This document shows, piece by piece, positions 1-9,743 of a stretch of 45,533 nucleotides of DNA (the first letter of the stretch is position 1; each line of letters starts with the position of its first letter). The DNA comes from Actinomadura darangshiensis. Lineage in GTDB: Bacteria; Actinomycetota; Actinomycetes; Streptosporangiales; Streptosporangiaceae. The stretch spans positions 1 through 45,533 of the forward strand of contig NZ_SMKY01000039.1 in NCBI RefSeq assembly GCF_004349235.1, written 5' to 3'. A program made the translations under genes and the position numbers. The notes under the pieces are model-generated. The model did no database searches. It worked only from the letters and a program-made list of their open reading frames with translations, and had not been told where the DNA came from.

Positions 1-1
1 G

Positions 2-2767
2 GGGAGGACCCTCCGGGTGCGGAAGGTCGGCGCGCTTGCCGGGAAGGGCGAGCAGGCGTTTCGGCTGCGGAAAAGGGGCGATGGGCTGCTGCTTGAGGCG
101 GCCACGTCTGGGGGTGCGGCCAACGGGCTCTATGCGGTTGCTGATCGGATTCGGTCGGGGGCTGAGGTGCTGCCGGACGGCCAGGATGGGCGGGTTGTCG
201 CGCCGGCCCTGCCGTTGCGGTTGACCGATCACGGGTCGGTGGGGTTGACGGCTGATAAGGCGGCGTTCGCGGCGGGGGACGATTACGGGCTCAACACTGA
301 TGTTGTCGGGCCTGCGTTGGTGCCACGTGCGCCGTGGGTTGATGCGGCGAAGGCCAAGGCCATTGGGGAGCAGCTCCGGCAGTTTGTCGATCGTGCCTTG
401 GCGGACGGGTACAACGGTGTCGTTCTGCCTGGGTTTCTTGAGTACGTCACGTTCAGTGGGGTCGGGGACGGACATGCTGTTTATCGCGAAGGCGATCCGC
501 ATGTGGCGCGTGCTCTTGCTATGCGTCGAGCGTTCGGGCCCAGTTGGAAGTACGCCCACGAGATGGGGATGAAGGTCTACTTTCAGACCGACATGCTGGC
601 GCTCTCGCCACCGCTGAAGAAGTATCTCGGCGATCTCGATACTTCTAGCTCCCGGCTCTGGTCGGTCTACCGGGCCGGTCTGCATGAGCTGTTCATGACG
701 ATGCCGTATGTGGACGGCCTGGTGGTGCGCATCGGGGAGGGCGGTGAGGACTACAAGCTCGCCGGGTGGGACTACCACTCCGAGATCAAGGTCACGACGG
801 TTGAGCAGGTGCGGGCCATGCTCACCGCGTTCCTGCGGCAGGCCGATGCCGATGACCGGGACATCGTCTTCCGCACCTGGAGCGTCGGGGTCGGGGCGGT
901 CGGCGACATGCACACGAATCCCGCGTCCTATCACAAGGTCCTGGACGGCATCGACAGCGAGCATCTGATCGTGTCGACCAAGTACACGCTCGGTGACTTC
1001 TACAGCCATTTGCCGCTCAACACGACGCTGCTGACCGGGCGGCAGAAACGCATTGTCGAGTTCCAGTCGCGAAGGGAATTCGAGGGGTTCGGGGCGCTGC
1101 CCAACGATCTCGGTGTGTTGCATCAGCAGGCGCTGCAAACATTCCTCGCCAAGAACCCGAACATCGTCGGCCTCTGGAACTGGACCCAGGACGGCGGGCC
1201 GCTGCGGGCCGGGCCGATGACCCTGTATCTGCGCACCGGCTTCTGGCAGATGTGGGACGTCAACGTCTACCTGACCGCGCGATTGGCCTGGGATCCGAGC
1301 CTGGACGTCGCCGCCGCCACCAACGACTGGATCCGGCAGGCGTTCTCCGACGACCCCGCGACCGTCTCCGCGATCGCGCAGGTCATGGCCTTGTCCCGGA
1401 GCGCTGTCGGTAAGGGGCTCTACATCGGCCCCTACGCAGACACCAGGGTGAAGGCGCTCGGGCTGGAACCGCCGCCGATGATGTGGATCTTCGAGTGGGA
1501 CATCGTCACGGGCGACAGCGCCGCGCTGGACACCATCTACCGGGTGGCCAGGCCCAGACTCGACGAGGCGATCGCCGAGGGCGAGGACGCGGTGATGCTG
1601 GCTCGCAGGATGCAGACGCTCGTCAACGGCACGTCGCCCTCGTCCTGGCGCGACCCGGCGCTGCGGCAGCGGTTCGCGGACACGTTGGCCTACCAGGTCG
1701 ACCTGTTCAGCACGCTCGCCGCCTACCGGACGATGGTCCTGCGGCACGCGCAGTGGCTCGACACCGGTTCGAGCACCGCCAGGGCGTCCTGGCGGGCGGC
1801 CGAAAAGCGCTTCCGGGCGGCCGCCGCCGCGCATGAGGCGAAGTACGGAAACAACACCGCCCTTCCGGCCTACAACTTCACCGCCGCCGAGATCGGCATG
1901 CAGCGCGCCGACCGGGACGAGGCGATGGCCTGGCTCGCGCGTGTCCTGCTCGCACTCCTCTTGATCGGCTTCGCGCTGGGCGGTTCGTTCGGGCAGCGGC
2001 TGCTGCGGGGCGCTCCCGGTTCGGCCGCGCTGCGAGGGCTCTGGCTCGGCATGACACGACCGTGGCGCGTCACAGCGGTCGAGCCGAACGGGCGCACGGA
2101 CAGAATGCTCGTGTGGTTCCTGCCTGGGGCGATGCTCGTGGCCAGCCGGGCCGTCTTCACATGGTTCGCGGCGCCGGCGCATCTCGTGGTGGTGCTCGGT
2201 GCGTGGCTGATCTTCGCCGTCACCCTCCGGTGGCTCACGCGGGGACGCGACCGGTTCGCGCTGAGCGCGGCGATCGGCGGGGTCGCGCTGATGCGCACCG
2301 TGATCCTTCTCGTCGCGCTGGCGGGACGCGGTCCGGGCCGGTACTGGTACGACTTCTGGACGGAGCCCGGCCTCCGTTCCTTCTACATCACGGTCGCGTT
2401 CGCCGCCTTCTGCTGGACGTTCGTCGTCGCCGGCTTCGTCCTCCGAAACAGCTACGGGCTGACCCGGCGGGCGGCATCGGGCTCGACGCTGATCGGGGCG
2501 GGCGTCCCGCCGGCGATGATCGGCGGGCTGATCGCCGCCATCGGCCTGGAACGTGCCCTCACGGTCTGGAACGACCAGATGGCTCTGCTGCCCTGGGGGC
2601 TGTCCCGCATCCTGGGCATCACGACCTACCTCGGCATCCCGTCCGCCATCCCGGTGATCGCCGCCGGGACCGGGCTGGCCCTCGCGGTGGCCGGAGCACT
2701 CCTGGCCGGCCGGCCCGGCAAACGGGCGCTGTCTCCACATAGGGCGGCGTTCTCCGGGGAGGAGTAG
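2..2767 (+). CDS. Glycoside-hydrolase-like protein with C-terminal membrane domain (5' partial)
   Basis: The reading frame is open to the left edge, so the true N-terminus lies outside the window; a GTG at 17 is only the first internal start codon. The first ~60 residues (LLLEAATSGGAANGLYAVAD) resemble the N-terminal domain that precedes the barrel in GH67/GH20-type hydrolases. Residues ~110-450 look like a TIM-barrel region (GVVLPGFLEY, MGMKVYFQTDM, IVGLWNWTQDGG). From about residue 636 there are about seven hydrophobic segments (near 636, 697, 722, 749, 788, 825 and 878), so the enzyme-like part is fused to a membrane domain. It may act on an envelope or extracellular glycan, but I cannot identify substrate or catalytic acids. 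It converges on the next gene with a 14-bp gap. Confidence 0.75.
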   Translation, partial: GRTLRVRKVGALAGKGEQAFRLRKRGDGLLLEAATSGGAANGLYAVADRIRSGAEVLPDGQDGRVVAPALPLRLTDHGSVGLTADKAAFAAGDDYGLNTDVVGPALVPRAPWVDAAKAKAIGEQLRQFVDRALADGYNGVVLPGFLEYVTFSGVGDGHAVYREGDPHVARALAMRRAFGPSWKYAHEMGMKVYFQTDMLALSPPLKKYLGDLDTSSSRLWSVYRAGLHELFMTMPYVDGLVVRIGEGGEDYKLAGWDYHSEIKVTTVEQVRAMLTAFLRQADADDRDIVFRTWSVGVGAVGDMHTNPASYHKVLDGIDSEHLIVSTKYTLGDFYSHLPLNTTLLTGRQKRIVEFQSRREFEGFGALPNDLGVLHQQALQTFLAKNPNIVGLWNWTQDGGPLRAGPMTLYLRTGFWQMWDVNVYLTARLAWDPSLDVAAATNDWIRQAFSDDPATVSAIAQVMALSRSAVGKGLYIGPYADTRVKALGLEPPPMMWIFEWDIVTGDSAALDTIYRVARPRLDEAIAEGEDAVMLARRMQTLVNGTSPSSWRDPALRQRFADTLAYQVDLFSTLAAYRTMVLRHAQWLDTGSSTARASWRAAEKRFRAAAAAHEAKYGNNTALPAYNFTAAEIGMQRADRDEAMAWLARVLLALLLIGFALGGSFGQRLLRGAPGSAALRGLWLGMTRPWRVTAVEPNGRTDRMLVWFLPGAMLVASRAVFTWFAAPAHLVVVLGAWLIFAVTLRWLTRGRDRFALSAAIGGVALMRTVILLVALAGRGPGRYWYDFWTEPGLRSFYITVAFAAFCWTFVVAGFVLRNSYGLTRRAASGSTLIGAGVPPAMIGGLIAAIGLERALTVWNDQMALLPWGLSRILGITTYLGIPSAIPVIAAGTGLALAVAGALLAGRPGKRALSPHRAAFSGEE

Positions 2768-2781
2768 CCGTGTGACATCCG

Positions 2782-3489
2782 TTAAGGGCGGATCCCGTGG
2801 TCGCGTAGCGGGCCCACGGCGAGGCCGGTGGCGCGACAGGTCTCCACCACGTCCGGGAGGGCGGCCAGCGACGATCTCCAGGCACCGGGTGCCGAGGTGA
2901 CGTCGCTGTCGTGCAGGAGGACCGTCGCGCCGCCGTCAAGGTCGGGCATGAGGGTCGCCAGCACGGACGCGGGGGTGGCGGACGCCGTCCAATCCCTGCC
3001 CCACGCCGTCCACAGGACGGGGTGAAGGCCGCTCGACCGGGCCGCCAGCAGCCCCTCGGCGCTGAGGGCGCCGTAGGGAGGCCGGTACCAGGCGGGGGTC
3101 ACACCGCAGACGTCCTCGATGAGGCGGACGGTACGCCGCATTTCAGCCATAACCCGTCCCGGACGTGTGGTCAGCGCGTTGTCGTGAGTCCAGCCGTGGA
3201 CGGCGATCTCGTGGCCCTCGGCAGCGATCCGCCGCCCCACCGACGGATGGCGCCCAAGCATCGAGCCGAGCACGAAGAACGTCGCGTGGCAGCCGGCCCG
3301 GGCCAAGGCGTCCAGGAAAAGGGGCGTGGACGAGCCGTCCGGCCCGTCGTCCAGGGTGAGCGCGACATGCCCCGGCGAGCCTTTACCGGCGAGGCGGGGT
3401 GTCAGGCGGCGGACGGGGGACAGCCAGGTCGCGGCCGGCAGGGCATGCGCCAGGAGGGCGGCGGCGAGGCCCGTGGCTAGGCGCGGCAT
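2782..3489 (-). CDS. Polysaccharide deacetylase (NodB-like)
   Basis: A CE4-type, metal-dependent N-deacetylase that probably removes acetyl groups from a cell-wall or extracellular polysaccharide. Counting from Met at 3489 (235 aa), the motifs are TLDDGP at 45-50 (catalytic base and metal Asp), HGWTH at 98-102 (metal His pair), RPPYG at 136-140 and LLHD at 191-194, so the active site is intact. The N-terminus MPRLATGLAAALLAHALP looks like a signal peptide or anchor, which favours this start over the upstream in-frame ATG at 3516. It is divergent from the glycosyltransferase at 3520, so the two share a very short promoter region. Substrate is unknown. Confidence 0.85.
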   Translation of the reverse strand: MPRLATGLAAALLAHALPAATWLSPVRRLTPRLAGKGSPGHVALTLDDGPDGSSTPLFLDALARAGCHATFFVLGSMLGRHPSVGRRIAAEGHEIAVHGWTHDNALTTRPGRVMAEMRRTVRLIEDVCGVTPAWYRPPYGALSAEGLLAARSSGLHPVLWTAWGRDWTASATPASVLATLMPDLDGGATVLLHDSDVTSAPGAWRSSLAALPDVVETCRATGLAVGPLRDHGIRP

Positions 3490-3519
3490 GGAACCAGTTT
3501 CACAGGGGGAACTCATCGC

Positions 3520-4587
3520 ATGGGCAAACGACTCTTAATTCTCACAGCGGGCATGGGCGCCGGGCATGACGCGGTCGCGGGGGAGCTGGCCCGCCGCCTG
3601 ACGCCGCGGGACGTCGAGGTGTCGGTCCTGGACGTCCTCGACCTCGTCCCGCTGCGGCTCGGCCACGGGCTCCGGCACACCTACGAACTCTCGATCCGGA
3701 CGGCGCCCTGGCTGTACGAGGCGACCTACCGGGCGTTCTTCGTGTCGCCCCGCCCGCCGCCCGCGTCGCCGCTGACGGCGCTGATCGCCGACCGGCTGGA
3801 GAGGCGCGTCAGGGAGCTGCCTCCGGACGCCGTCGTGTCCACGTTCCACCTCGCCGCCCAGGCGGCCGGGCGGCTGCGGCAGCAGCACCGATTGGACGCG
3901 CCCTCGATCGTGCTCGTCACCGACTTCGCCGTCCACCGCATGTGGCTCCACCCGGGCAACGACCGCTACCTGTGCCCGGACGAGCGCGTCGCCCGCGCCG
4001 TGGCCGAGCGCATGGGGCGTCCGGCGACGGGCCACGCGCCCGTCGTCCGGCCCGAGTTCCTGAGGACGGACGACGGCGGACGGCTCCGGGCCGCGATCGG
4101 CGCGAGACCCGGCGAGCGGGTCGTGCTGATCTCGGCGGGCGCGTGGGGCGTCGGCCGGGTGATCGAGACGGCCGAGGGGCTCGCGGCGTCCGGCCGGTAC
4201 CTGCCCGTCGTGATGTGCGGGCGGAACCAGCGGCTGCGCGCCCGCGTCCTGCGGGAGGGGATCGGGCACGCGCTCGGCTGGCGCGACGACATGGCCGACC
4301 TGATGGCGGGCGCCTACGCGCTGATCGACAACGCGGCCGGGATGACCTGCCGGGAGGCGTTCGCGTGCGGCCTCCCGGTGGTCTCCTACCGGCCGATCCC
4401 CGGGCACGGGCGCGACGGGGCGCAGGCCATGGCGCGGGACGGCCTGAGCTCTTTCGCCGGGTCGCCCGCCGAGCTGGTCGAGGCCCTTGACCGGCTGCAG
4501 GACGAGACGACGCGGCGGGCCCGGAAGATCCGGCGGCTGTTCGACGCCGTCCCCGCCGAGAAGGTCATCGGCGCGGCGCTGGGGTGA
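3520..4587 (+). CDS. MGDG-synthase/UgtP-like glycosyltransferase (GT28 family)
   Basis: A 355-aa protein with the two-domain GT-B layout of the MurG/MGDG synthase group. The N-terminal glycine-rich motif LTAGMGAGHDAVAGELARRL (residues 8-27) is typical of monogalactosyldiacylglycerol synthases and processive diacylglycerol glucosyltransferases. The C-terminal half has the donor-binding pattern DNAAGMTCREAFACGLPVV. By family it would transfer a sugar from a nucleotide donor to a lipid at the cytoplasmic membrane face; acceptor and sugar are not readable. A good ribosome site (AGGGGGA, about 9 nt before ATG) lies inside the alternative start region of the divergent deacetylase. Its 3' end overlaps the convergent DMT gene by 23 bp. 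Confidence 0.8.
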   Translation: MGKRLLILTAGMGAGHDAVAGELARRLTPRDVEVSVLDVLDLVPLRLGHGLRHTYELSIRTAPWLYEATYRAFFVSPRPPPASPLTALIADRLERRVRELPPDAVVSTFHLAAQAAGRLRQQHRLDAPSIVLVTDFAVHRMWLHPGNDRYLCPDERVARAVAERMGRPATGHAPVVRPEFLRTDDGGRLRAAIGARPGERVVLISAGAWGVGRVIETAEGLAASGRYLPVVMCGRNQRLRARVLREGIGHALGWRDDMADLMAGAYALIDNAAGMTCREAFACGLPVVSYRPIPGHGRDGAQAMARDGLSSFAGSPAELVEALDRLQDETTRRARKIRRLFDAVPAEKVIGAALG

Positions 4588-5434
4588 CGGCGTGCTCCCC
4601 GTGCAGCAGCGGGGACCGGGCGATCCCGATGCTGCCGAGCAGGATCAGCGCGACGCCGGCGGCCTCGGCGGCCAGCCACGGGCCGGTCCGGACGTGCTCC
4701 CCGAACAGGCCGACGCCGAGGGCGATGCTGGCGACCGGATCGGCGACGGTCAGCGCGGGCTGGACGGCGACCAGGCTGCCGCTGTGCAGCGCGTTCTGCA
4801 GCAGGAAGAGGCTGGCCAGCCCCGCGAGCGCCATCGCGTAGAGCTGCCAGGACGCCAGGACGGCGGCGAACCCGCCGGAGAATCTCCGCGTGACCGCGTT
4901 CATGAACGCGGCGGTCAGCGCGAACCCGAGGGACGTCGTCACGCCGAGCAGCACGGCCCGCGCCGGGCCGCGCACGAACCACGCCGCCGCCACCAGCCCG
5001 CCGGCGCAGCCGGCCGTGGCGGCCGTCGCGACGATCCACGCGACCGGGCCCGGCGTGCGGTGGCCCTCGCCCGGTGACGCGGCGACGAGCAACCCCGCCA
5101 GCCCGGCGGTGAGCAGGACGACGCCGGTCCACGGCACCTGCCGCAGGCCGCGCGGCGGCAGCCAGGCGATGAGGATCATGGTGAACGGCAGCTCGGCGGC
5201 CAGCAGCGGCTGGACCAGCGACAGGCCCGCCAGCGACAGCGCCGCCGCCTGCAGCAGGAACGCGGCGATGAGCGCGCCGATGCCGCCGAGCCACATGGGG
5301 CTGCGCAGCACGTCCAGGATGAGGGACGGCTTGAACGCGTCCGCGTCCGGCGCCGTCTTGGCGACCCGCCGCTGCAGCACCGACGCGAGAGCGTTCGCGG
5401 CGGCGGCGAACAGGCCGAGGACGACGGCGATCAC
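4565..5434 (-). CDS. DMT-superfamily membrane protein (second gene of a pair)
   Basis: About 289 residues, almost entirely hydrophobic, with roughly ten membrane segments in two similar halves, as in drug/metabolite transporter (EamA-like) proteins. It starts VIAVVLGLFAAAANALASVL from a GTG at 5434. That GTG overlaps the upstream gene's TGA (GTGA), so the pair is probably translationally coupled and may form a heteromeric transporter. The frame stays open for a further 280 codons upstream, but that stretch is the antisense-like shadow of the partner gene and is Arg/Ala-rich, so I reject the longer start. Substrate unknown. Confidence 0.8.
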   Translation of the reverse strand: MIAVVLGLFAAAANALASVLQRRVAKTAPDADAFKPSLILDVLRSPMWLGGIGALIAAFLLQAAALSLAGLSLVQPLLAAELPFTMILIAWLPPRGLRQVPWTGVVLLTAGLAGLLVAASPGEGHRTPGPVAWIVATAATAGCAGGLVAAAWFVRGPARAVLLGVTTSLGFALTAAFMNAVTRRFSGGFAAVLASWQLYAMALAGLASLFLLQNALHSGSLVAVQPALTVADPVASIALGVGLFGEHVRTGPWLAAEAAGVALILLGSIGIARSPLLHGEHAVTPAPRR

Positions 5435-6321
5435 CGGGACTCCGCCCCGCCGGGCGCGGCGGCCCGCTCGCCCGGCTTGCCGAGGTAGGGCGACCGCCCG
5501 AGGACGACGATGCCGGAGACCATCGCCGCCAGGCCCAGCGACTCCAGGGCCAGGGCGCCGGCGGACAGCCGGACCCGCTCGCCGAAGATCACGATGCTGA
5601 GCGCGATCCCGGTGAGCGGCTCCGCCGCCGTGGTGGCGGGCAGCGAGATCCGCAGCGGCGCCGCGTCGAAGGCGCTCTGCGCGAACAGCAGCCCGAGCGC
5701 CCCGATGAACACCAGGCCGTAGGGCTGCCAGTGCAGCAGCGCCTGCGCGACCCCGTCGTCGAAGATCAGCAGGACGCCGCGGGTGAGGGTGTCCTGCAGC
5801 CCGTAGAGCAGGCCCGCGCCGGACGCCAGCAGCATCGCGCGGATCCGCAGGTCGCGGTGCAGGCTGCCCACCGCCAGCAGGACGGCGAGGCCGAGCACGA
5901 CGGCGCCGCCCAGCCAGCGGGCCGACAGGGCGTCGGGCGGCTCGCCGCCGTGCGGCAGCCCGATGCCGAGGAACAGCGCGACGCCGCCGGTCAGCAGCAG
6001 CGACCCCCACCACTCGGTGGGCCCGAGCCGCTCCCGGTAGAGCACGTGCGCGGCGACCAGCGCGAAGATCAGATTGACGGTGAGCACCGGGGCGACCTGG
6101 GCGACGTCGGCGATGTTCAGCGCGAACGCGAAGATGAGCTGGCCGACGATCATCGAGCCGATGCCGGCCAGCCACAGCCGGCTGCGCAGCAGGTCCAGCA
6201 GCAGCCGCGGGTGCAGGATCTCCTCCAGCGGCTCGCGGAAGGCCGCGTGCTGCTGCGCCACGAAGCCGAGGCCGATGAGGCACGCCGCCGCCACGGCGAC
6301 GGCCATGCCGAGAACGCTCAT
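5431..6321 (-). CDS. DMT-superfamily membrane protein (first gene of a pair)
   Basis: A 296-aa membrane protein from ATG at 6321 (MSVLGMAVAVAAACLIGLGF), with about ten hydrophobic helices and the internal duplication typical of the drug/metabolite transporter superfamily. The segment SLPATTAAEPLTGIALSIVIFGERVR in the last third matches the conserved EamA region (proline and E-x-L-x-G-x10-GE pattern). An alternative start 150 nt upstream (6471) would add a low-complexity AEPAQ/GEPAQ repeat encoded by a 15-bp tandem repeat; I judge this leader DNA rather than protein. The downstream paralogue overlaps by four bases. Transported compound unknown. Confidence 0.8.
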   Translation of the reverse strand: MSVLGMAVAVAAACLIGLGFVAQQHAAFREPLEEILHPRLLLDLLRSRLWLAGIGSMIVGQLIFAFALNIADVAQVAPVLTVNLIFALVAAHVLYRERLGPTEWWGSLLLTGGVALFLGIGLPHGGEPPDALSARWLGGAVVLGLAVLLAVGSLHRDLRIRAMLLASGAGLLYGLQDTLTRGVLLIFDDGVAQALLHWQPYGLVFIGALGLLFAQSAFDAAPLRISLPATTAAEPLTGIALSIVIFGERVRLSAGALALESLGLAAMVSGIVVLGRSPYLGKPGERAAAPGGAESR

Positions 6322-6329
6322 CCGAATCC

Positions 6330-6389
6330 CCGGTTCCCCCTGTGCCGGTTCCCCCTGTGCCGGTTCAGCCTGTGCCGGTTCAGCCCGTG
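6330..6389. repeat. Four tandem 15-bp repeats
   Basis: Four consecutive 15-bp units start at 6330, 6345, 6360 and 6375. The unit is CCGGTTCCCCCTGTG, with the last two carrying CAG in place of CCC and one extra change in unit four. They sit just upstream of the DMT-pair start codon at 6321. Because the unit is a multiple of three, it would encode an AEPAQ/GEPAQ pentapeptide repeat if translation began further upstream. Confidence 0.85.
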
Positions 6390-6585
6390 CCCGCCCGTCC
6401 GGAGGCGCATCTACCCGGGGGTGCCGGGCCGAACCGGATGCCGTCCCCGGATGCGCGGCGCGCCCGACCACGGGTCCTCACCGCGGGCCTCACCACGGGC
6501 CCCGACCGCGAGGCCGGATCCGGTCTCGGCCATTCCACAAACCGACTGGCCGGTATGTAATGCGGAGGTCTGCCAGAGGAGCACC

Positions 6586-7929
6586 ATGCGCATCCGAGCC
6601 CTCATCGCCCTCGCCGCCACCGTCCTCGCCTCCGTCCTCCCGATCGGGGCGGCCCAGGCCGACCGCGTCCCCGATGACCGGCCGCTCCCCGGATACACGA
6701 TCGACAATCCGCCGCTCGCGCCCGTCCAGGTGCATGGGAAGCCGTCACGGGTGCTGCAAGGCGTCCACCATCACGCGGCCTACGACATCGAGGTGCCGCC
6801 GCATTGGAACGGCAAACTCGCGCTCTGGGCGCACGGATATGCGGGGCAGGGCTTCGTGCTGACGGTCGGGCCGCCGCCGTTCGGGCTGCGGCAACGGCTG
6901 CTCGACCAGGGATACGCGTGGGCGGCGTCGTCCTATTACGACAACGGCTATGACGTCCGGGCCGGGGTGCTGAGCACGCGCGACGTCTCCGAACTCTTCG
7001 CAGGCAAGGTGGGACGGCCCGAGCAGCGCATCATCGTCGGCGCGTCCATGGGCGGGCACATCATCGGACGCTCGCTCGAACAGTTCCCGCATTACTACGA
7101 CGGCGCGCTGCCCATGTGCGGTGTCCTCGGCGACGACGAGCTGTTCGACTTCTTCCTCGACTACAACATCGTCGCGCAGGACCTTTCCGGCGTCCGCGAA
7201 TACCCGGTCACGGACCAGTACGCGACGGTGACCGTCCCGAAGATCGAGGCAGGGCTCGGGCTGACCGAATTGCGGCCCGGCGGACCCGACACCACGAACG
7301 ACCGCGGCAAGCAGTTCCGCTCGATCGTCCAGAACCGGACGGGCGGGACGCGTCCCGGCGGCGTCCAGTCGTTCGCGTATTGGAAGGACTTCCCGTTCAC
7401 GCTGGCCACTCCGGAGCCCCCGAACGCGACCCTGGCCGAATATCCGGGACAGCTGGCGACCAACCTGTTCACCCGCTACGAGCCGAACAAGCCGGTCGAC
7501 GTGAACAGGACGGTCCAGCGGGTTCCGGTCGCGAACCTTCGCGCGCGGCTGTCGAACCGGCTGTCGCAGGTGCCGCGCATCAACGGACGTCCGCAGGTCC
7601 CGGTGCTGAGCCTGCACGGGCTCGGCGACATGTTCGTCCCGTTCTCCATGGAGCAGATCTACGCGAAGGAGGTCGCGCGGCAGCACCGGTCGCGGCTGCT
7701 CGTCCAGCGCGCGATCCGCACGACGGAGCACTGCGAGTTCTCCGCCGTCGAGGCCGGGACGGCCTGGGACGACCTGGTCCGCTGGATCGACCACGGCAGG
7801 CGCCCCGCGGGTGATGTGACCACGAAGCCGTCGGTGGTGGCGCGTCCCGGCTACGGCTGCCGGTTCAGCGATCCCGCCGCCTACGCGGCCGGGACGGGCA
7901 CGCGCCGGCTGTTCCCCGCCTGCCCCTGA
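6586..7929 (+). CDS. Secreted alpha/beta hydrolase
   Basis: A 447-aa exported hydrolase. ATG at 6586 is preceded by AGAGGA at 6-nt distance and begins a clear Sec signal peptide (MRIRALIALAATVLASVLP, cleavage after AQA). The mature part has the alpha/beta-hydrolase layout: nucleophile elbow GASMGG with Ser154, an acid in HGLGDMFVP (Asp348) and a base in TTEHCEF (His382). It lacks features that would tell a peptidase from an esterase. The following gap carries a strong hairpin shared with the convergent cholesterol oxidase gene. The neighbourhood hints at extracellular use of lipid-like substrates, but that is inference. Confidence 0.85.
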   Translation: MRIRALIALAATVLASVLPIGAAQADRVPDDRPLPGYTIDNPPLAPVQVHGKPSRVLQGVHHHAAYDIEVPPHWNGKLALWAHGYAGQGFVLTVGPPPFGLRQRLLDQGYAWAASSYYDNGYDVRAGVLSTRDVSELFAGKVGRPEQRIIVGASMGGHIIGRSLEQFPHYYDGALPMCGVLGDDELFDFFLDYNIVAQDLSGVREYPVTDQYATVTVPKIEAGLGLTELRPGGPDTTNDRGKQFRSIVQNRTGGTRPGGVQSFAYWKDFPFTLATPEPPNATLAEYPGQLATNLFTRYEPNKPVDVNRTVQRVPVANLRARLSNRLSQVPRINGRPQVPVLSLHGLGDMFVPFSMEQIYAKEVARQHRSRLLVQRAIRTTEHCEFSAVEAGTAWDDLVRWIDHGRRPAGDVTTKPSVVARPGYGCRFSDPAAYAAGTGTRRLFPACP

Positions 7930-7948
7930 CGCCCGCCCGACGGGAGTG

Positions 7949-7974
7949 TCCGGCCACACGCGCCCGTGGCCGGA
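7949..7974. terminator. Bidirectional hairpin between convergent genes
   Basis: TCCGGCCAC (7949-7957) and GTGGCCGGA (7966-7974) form a perfect 9-bp stem with an 8-nt loop, between the hydrolase stop (7929) and the cholesterol oxidase stop (7991). There is no T-run, which is usual for high-GC actinomycetes. Confidence 0.7.
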
Positions 7975-7990
7975 TGCTCTCAGGGCGCCG

Positions 7991-9646
<1,656 letters not shown>

Positions 9647-9674
9647 TATCGATTTGGGAGGCGCGTCACCGGGT

Positions 9675-9705
9675 TACTTTGAAGTAGGCCCTGGCCACAA
9701 GTGGC
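9675..9705. promoter_or_regulatory. Two further short palindromes in the divergent control region
   Basis: TACTTTGAAGTA (9675-9686) and GCCACAAGTGGC (9694-9705) are each perfect with 5-bp arms around a 2-nt centre. With the two TetR-type sites that flank them they make four dyads in under 90 bp. No known regulator is assigned. Confidence 0.4.
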
Positions 9706-9706
9706 T

Positions 9707-9720
9707 ACCAAGTGCTTGCT
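9707..9720. promoter_or_regulatory. KstR2-like operator
   Basis: ACCAAGTGCTTGCT matches the mycobacterial KstR2 consensus AnCAAGnnCTTGnT at every fixed position. It ends 23 nt before the ATG of the DapB-like dehydrogenase. KstR2 controls degradation of the cholesterol C/D rings (HIP-CoA pathway) in mycobacteria, so a role for the rightward operon in late sterol catabolism is suggested. Confidence 0.6.
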
Positions 9721-9743
9721 TGGCATCTGATAGCTTCCGGCGC

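Noticed and set aside
6330..6389. CRISPR array
   Set aside because: Units are only 15 bp and directly tandem, with no spacers and no cas genes.
5731..6585. Upstream in-frame extension of the secreted hydrolase
   Set aside because: It runs antisense through the DMT gene; the Sec signal peptide and ribosome site place the start at 6586.
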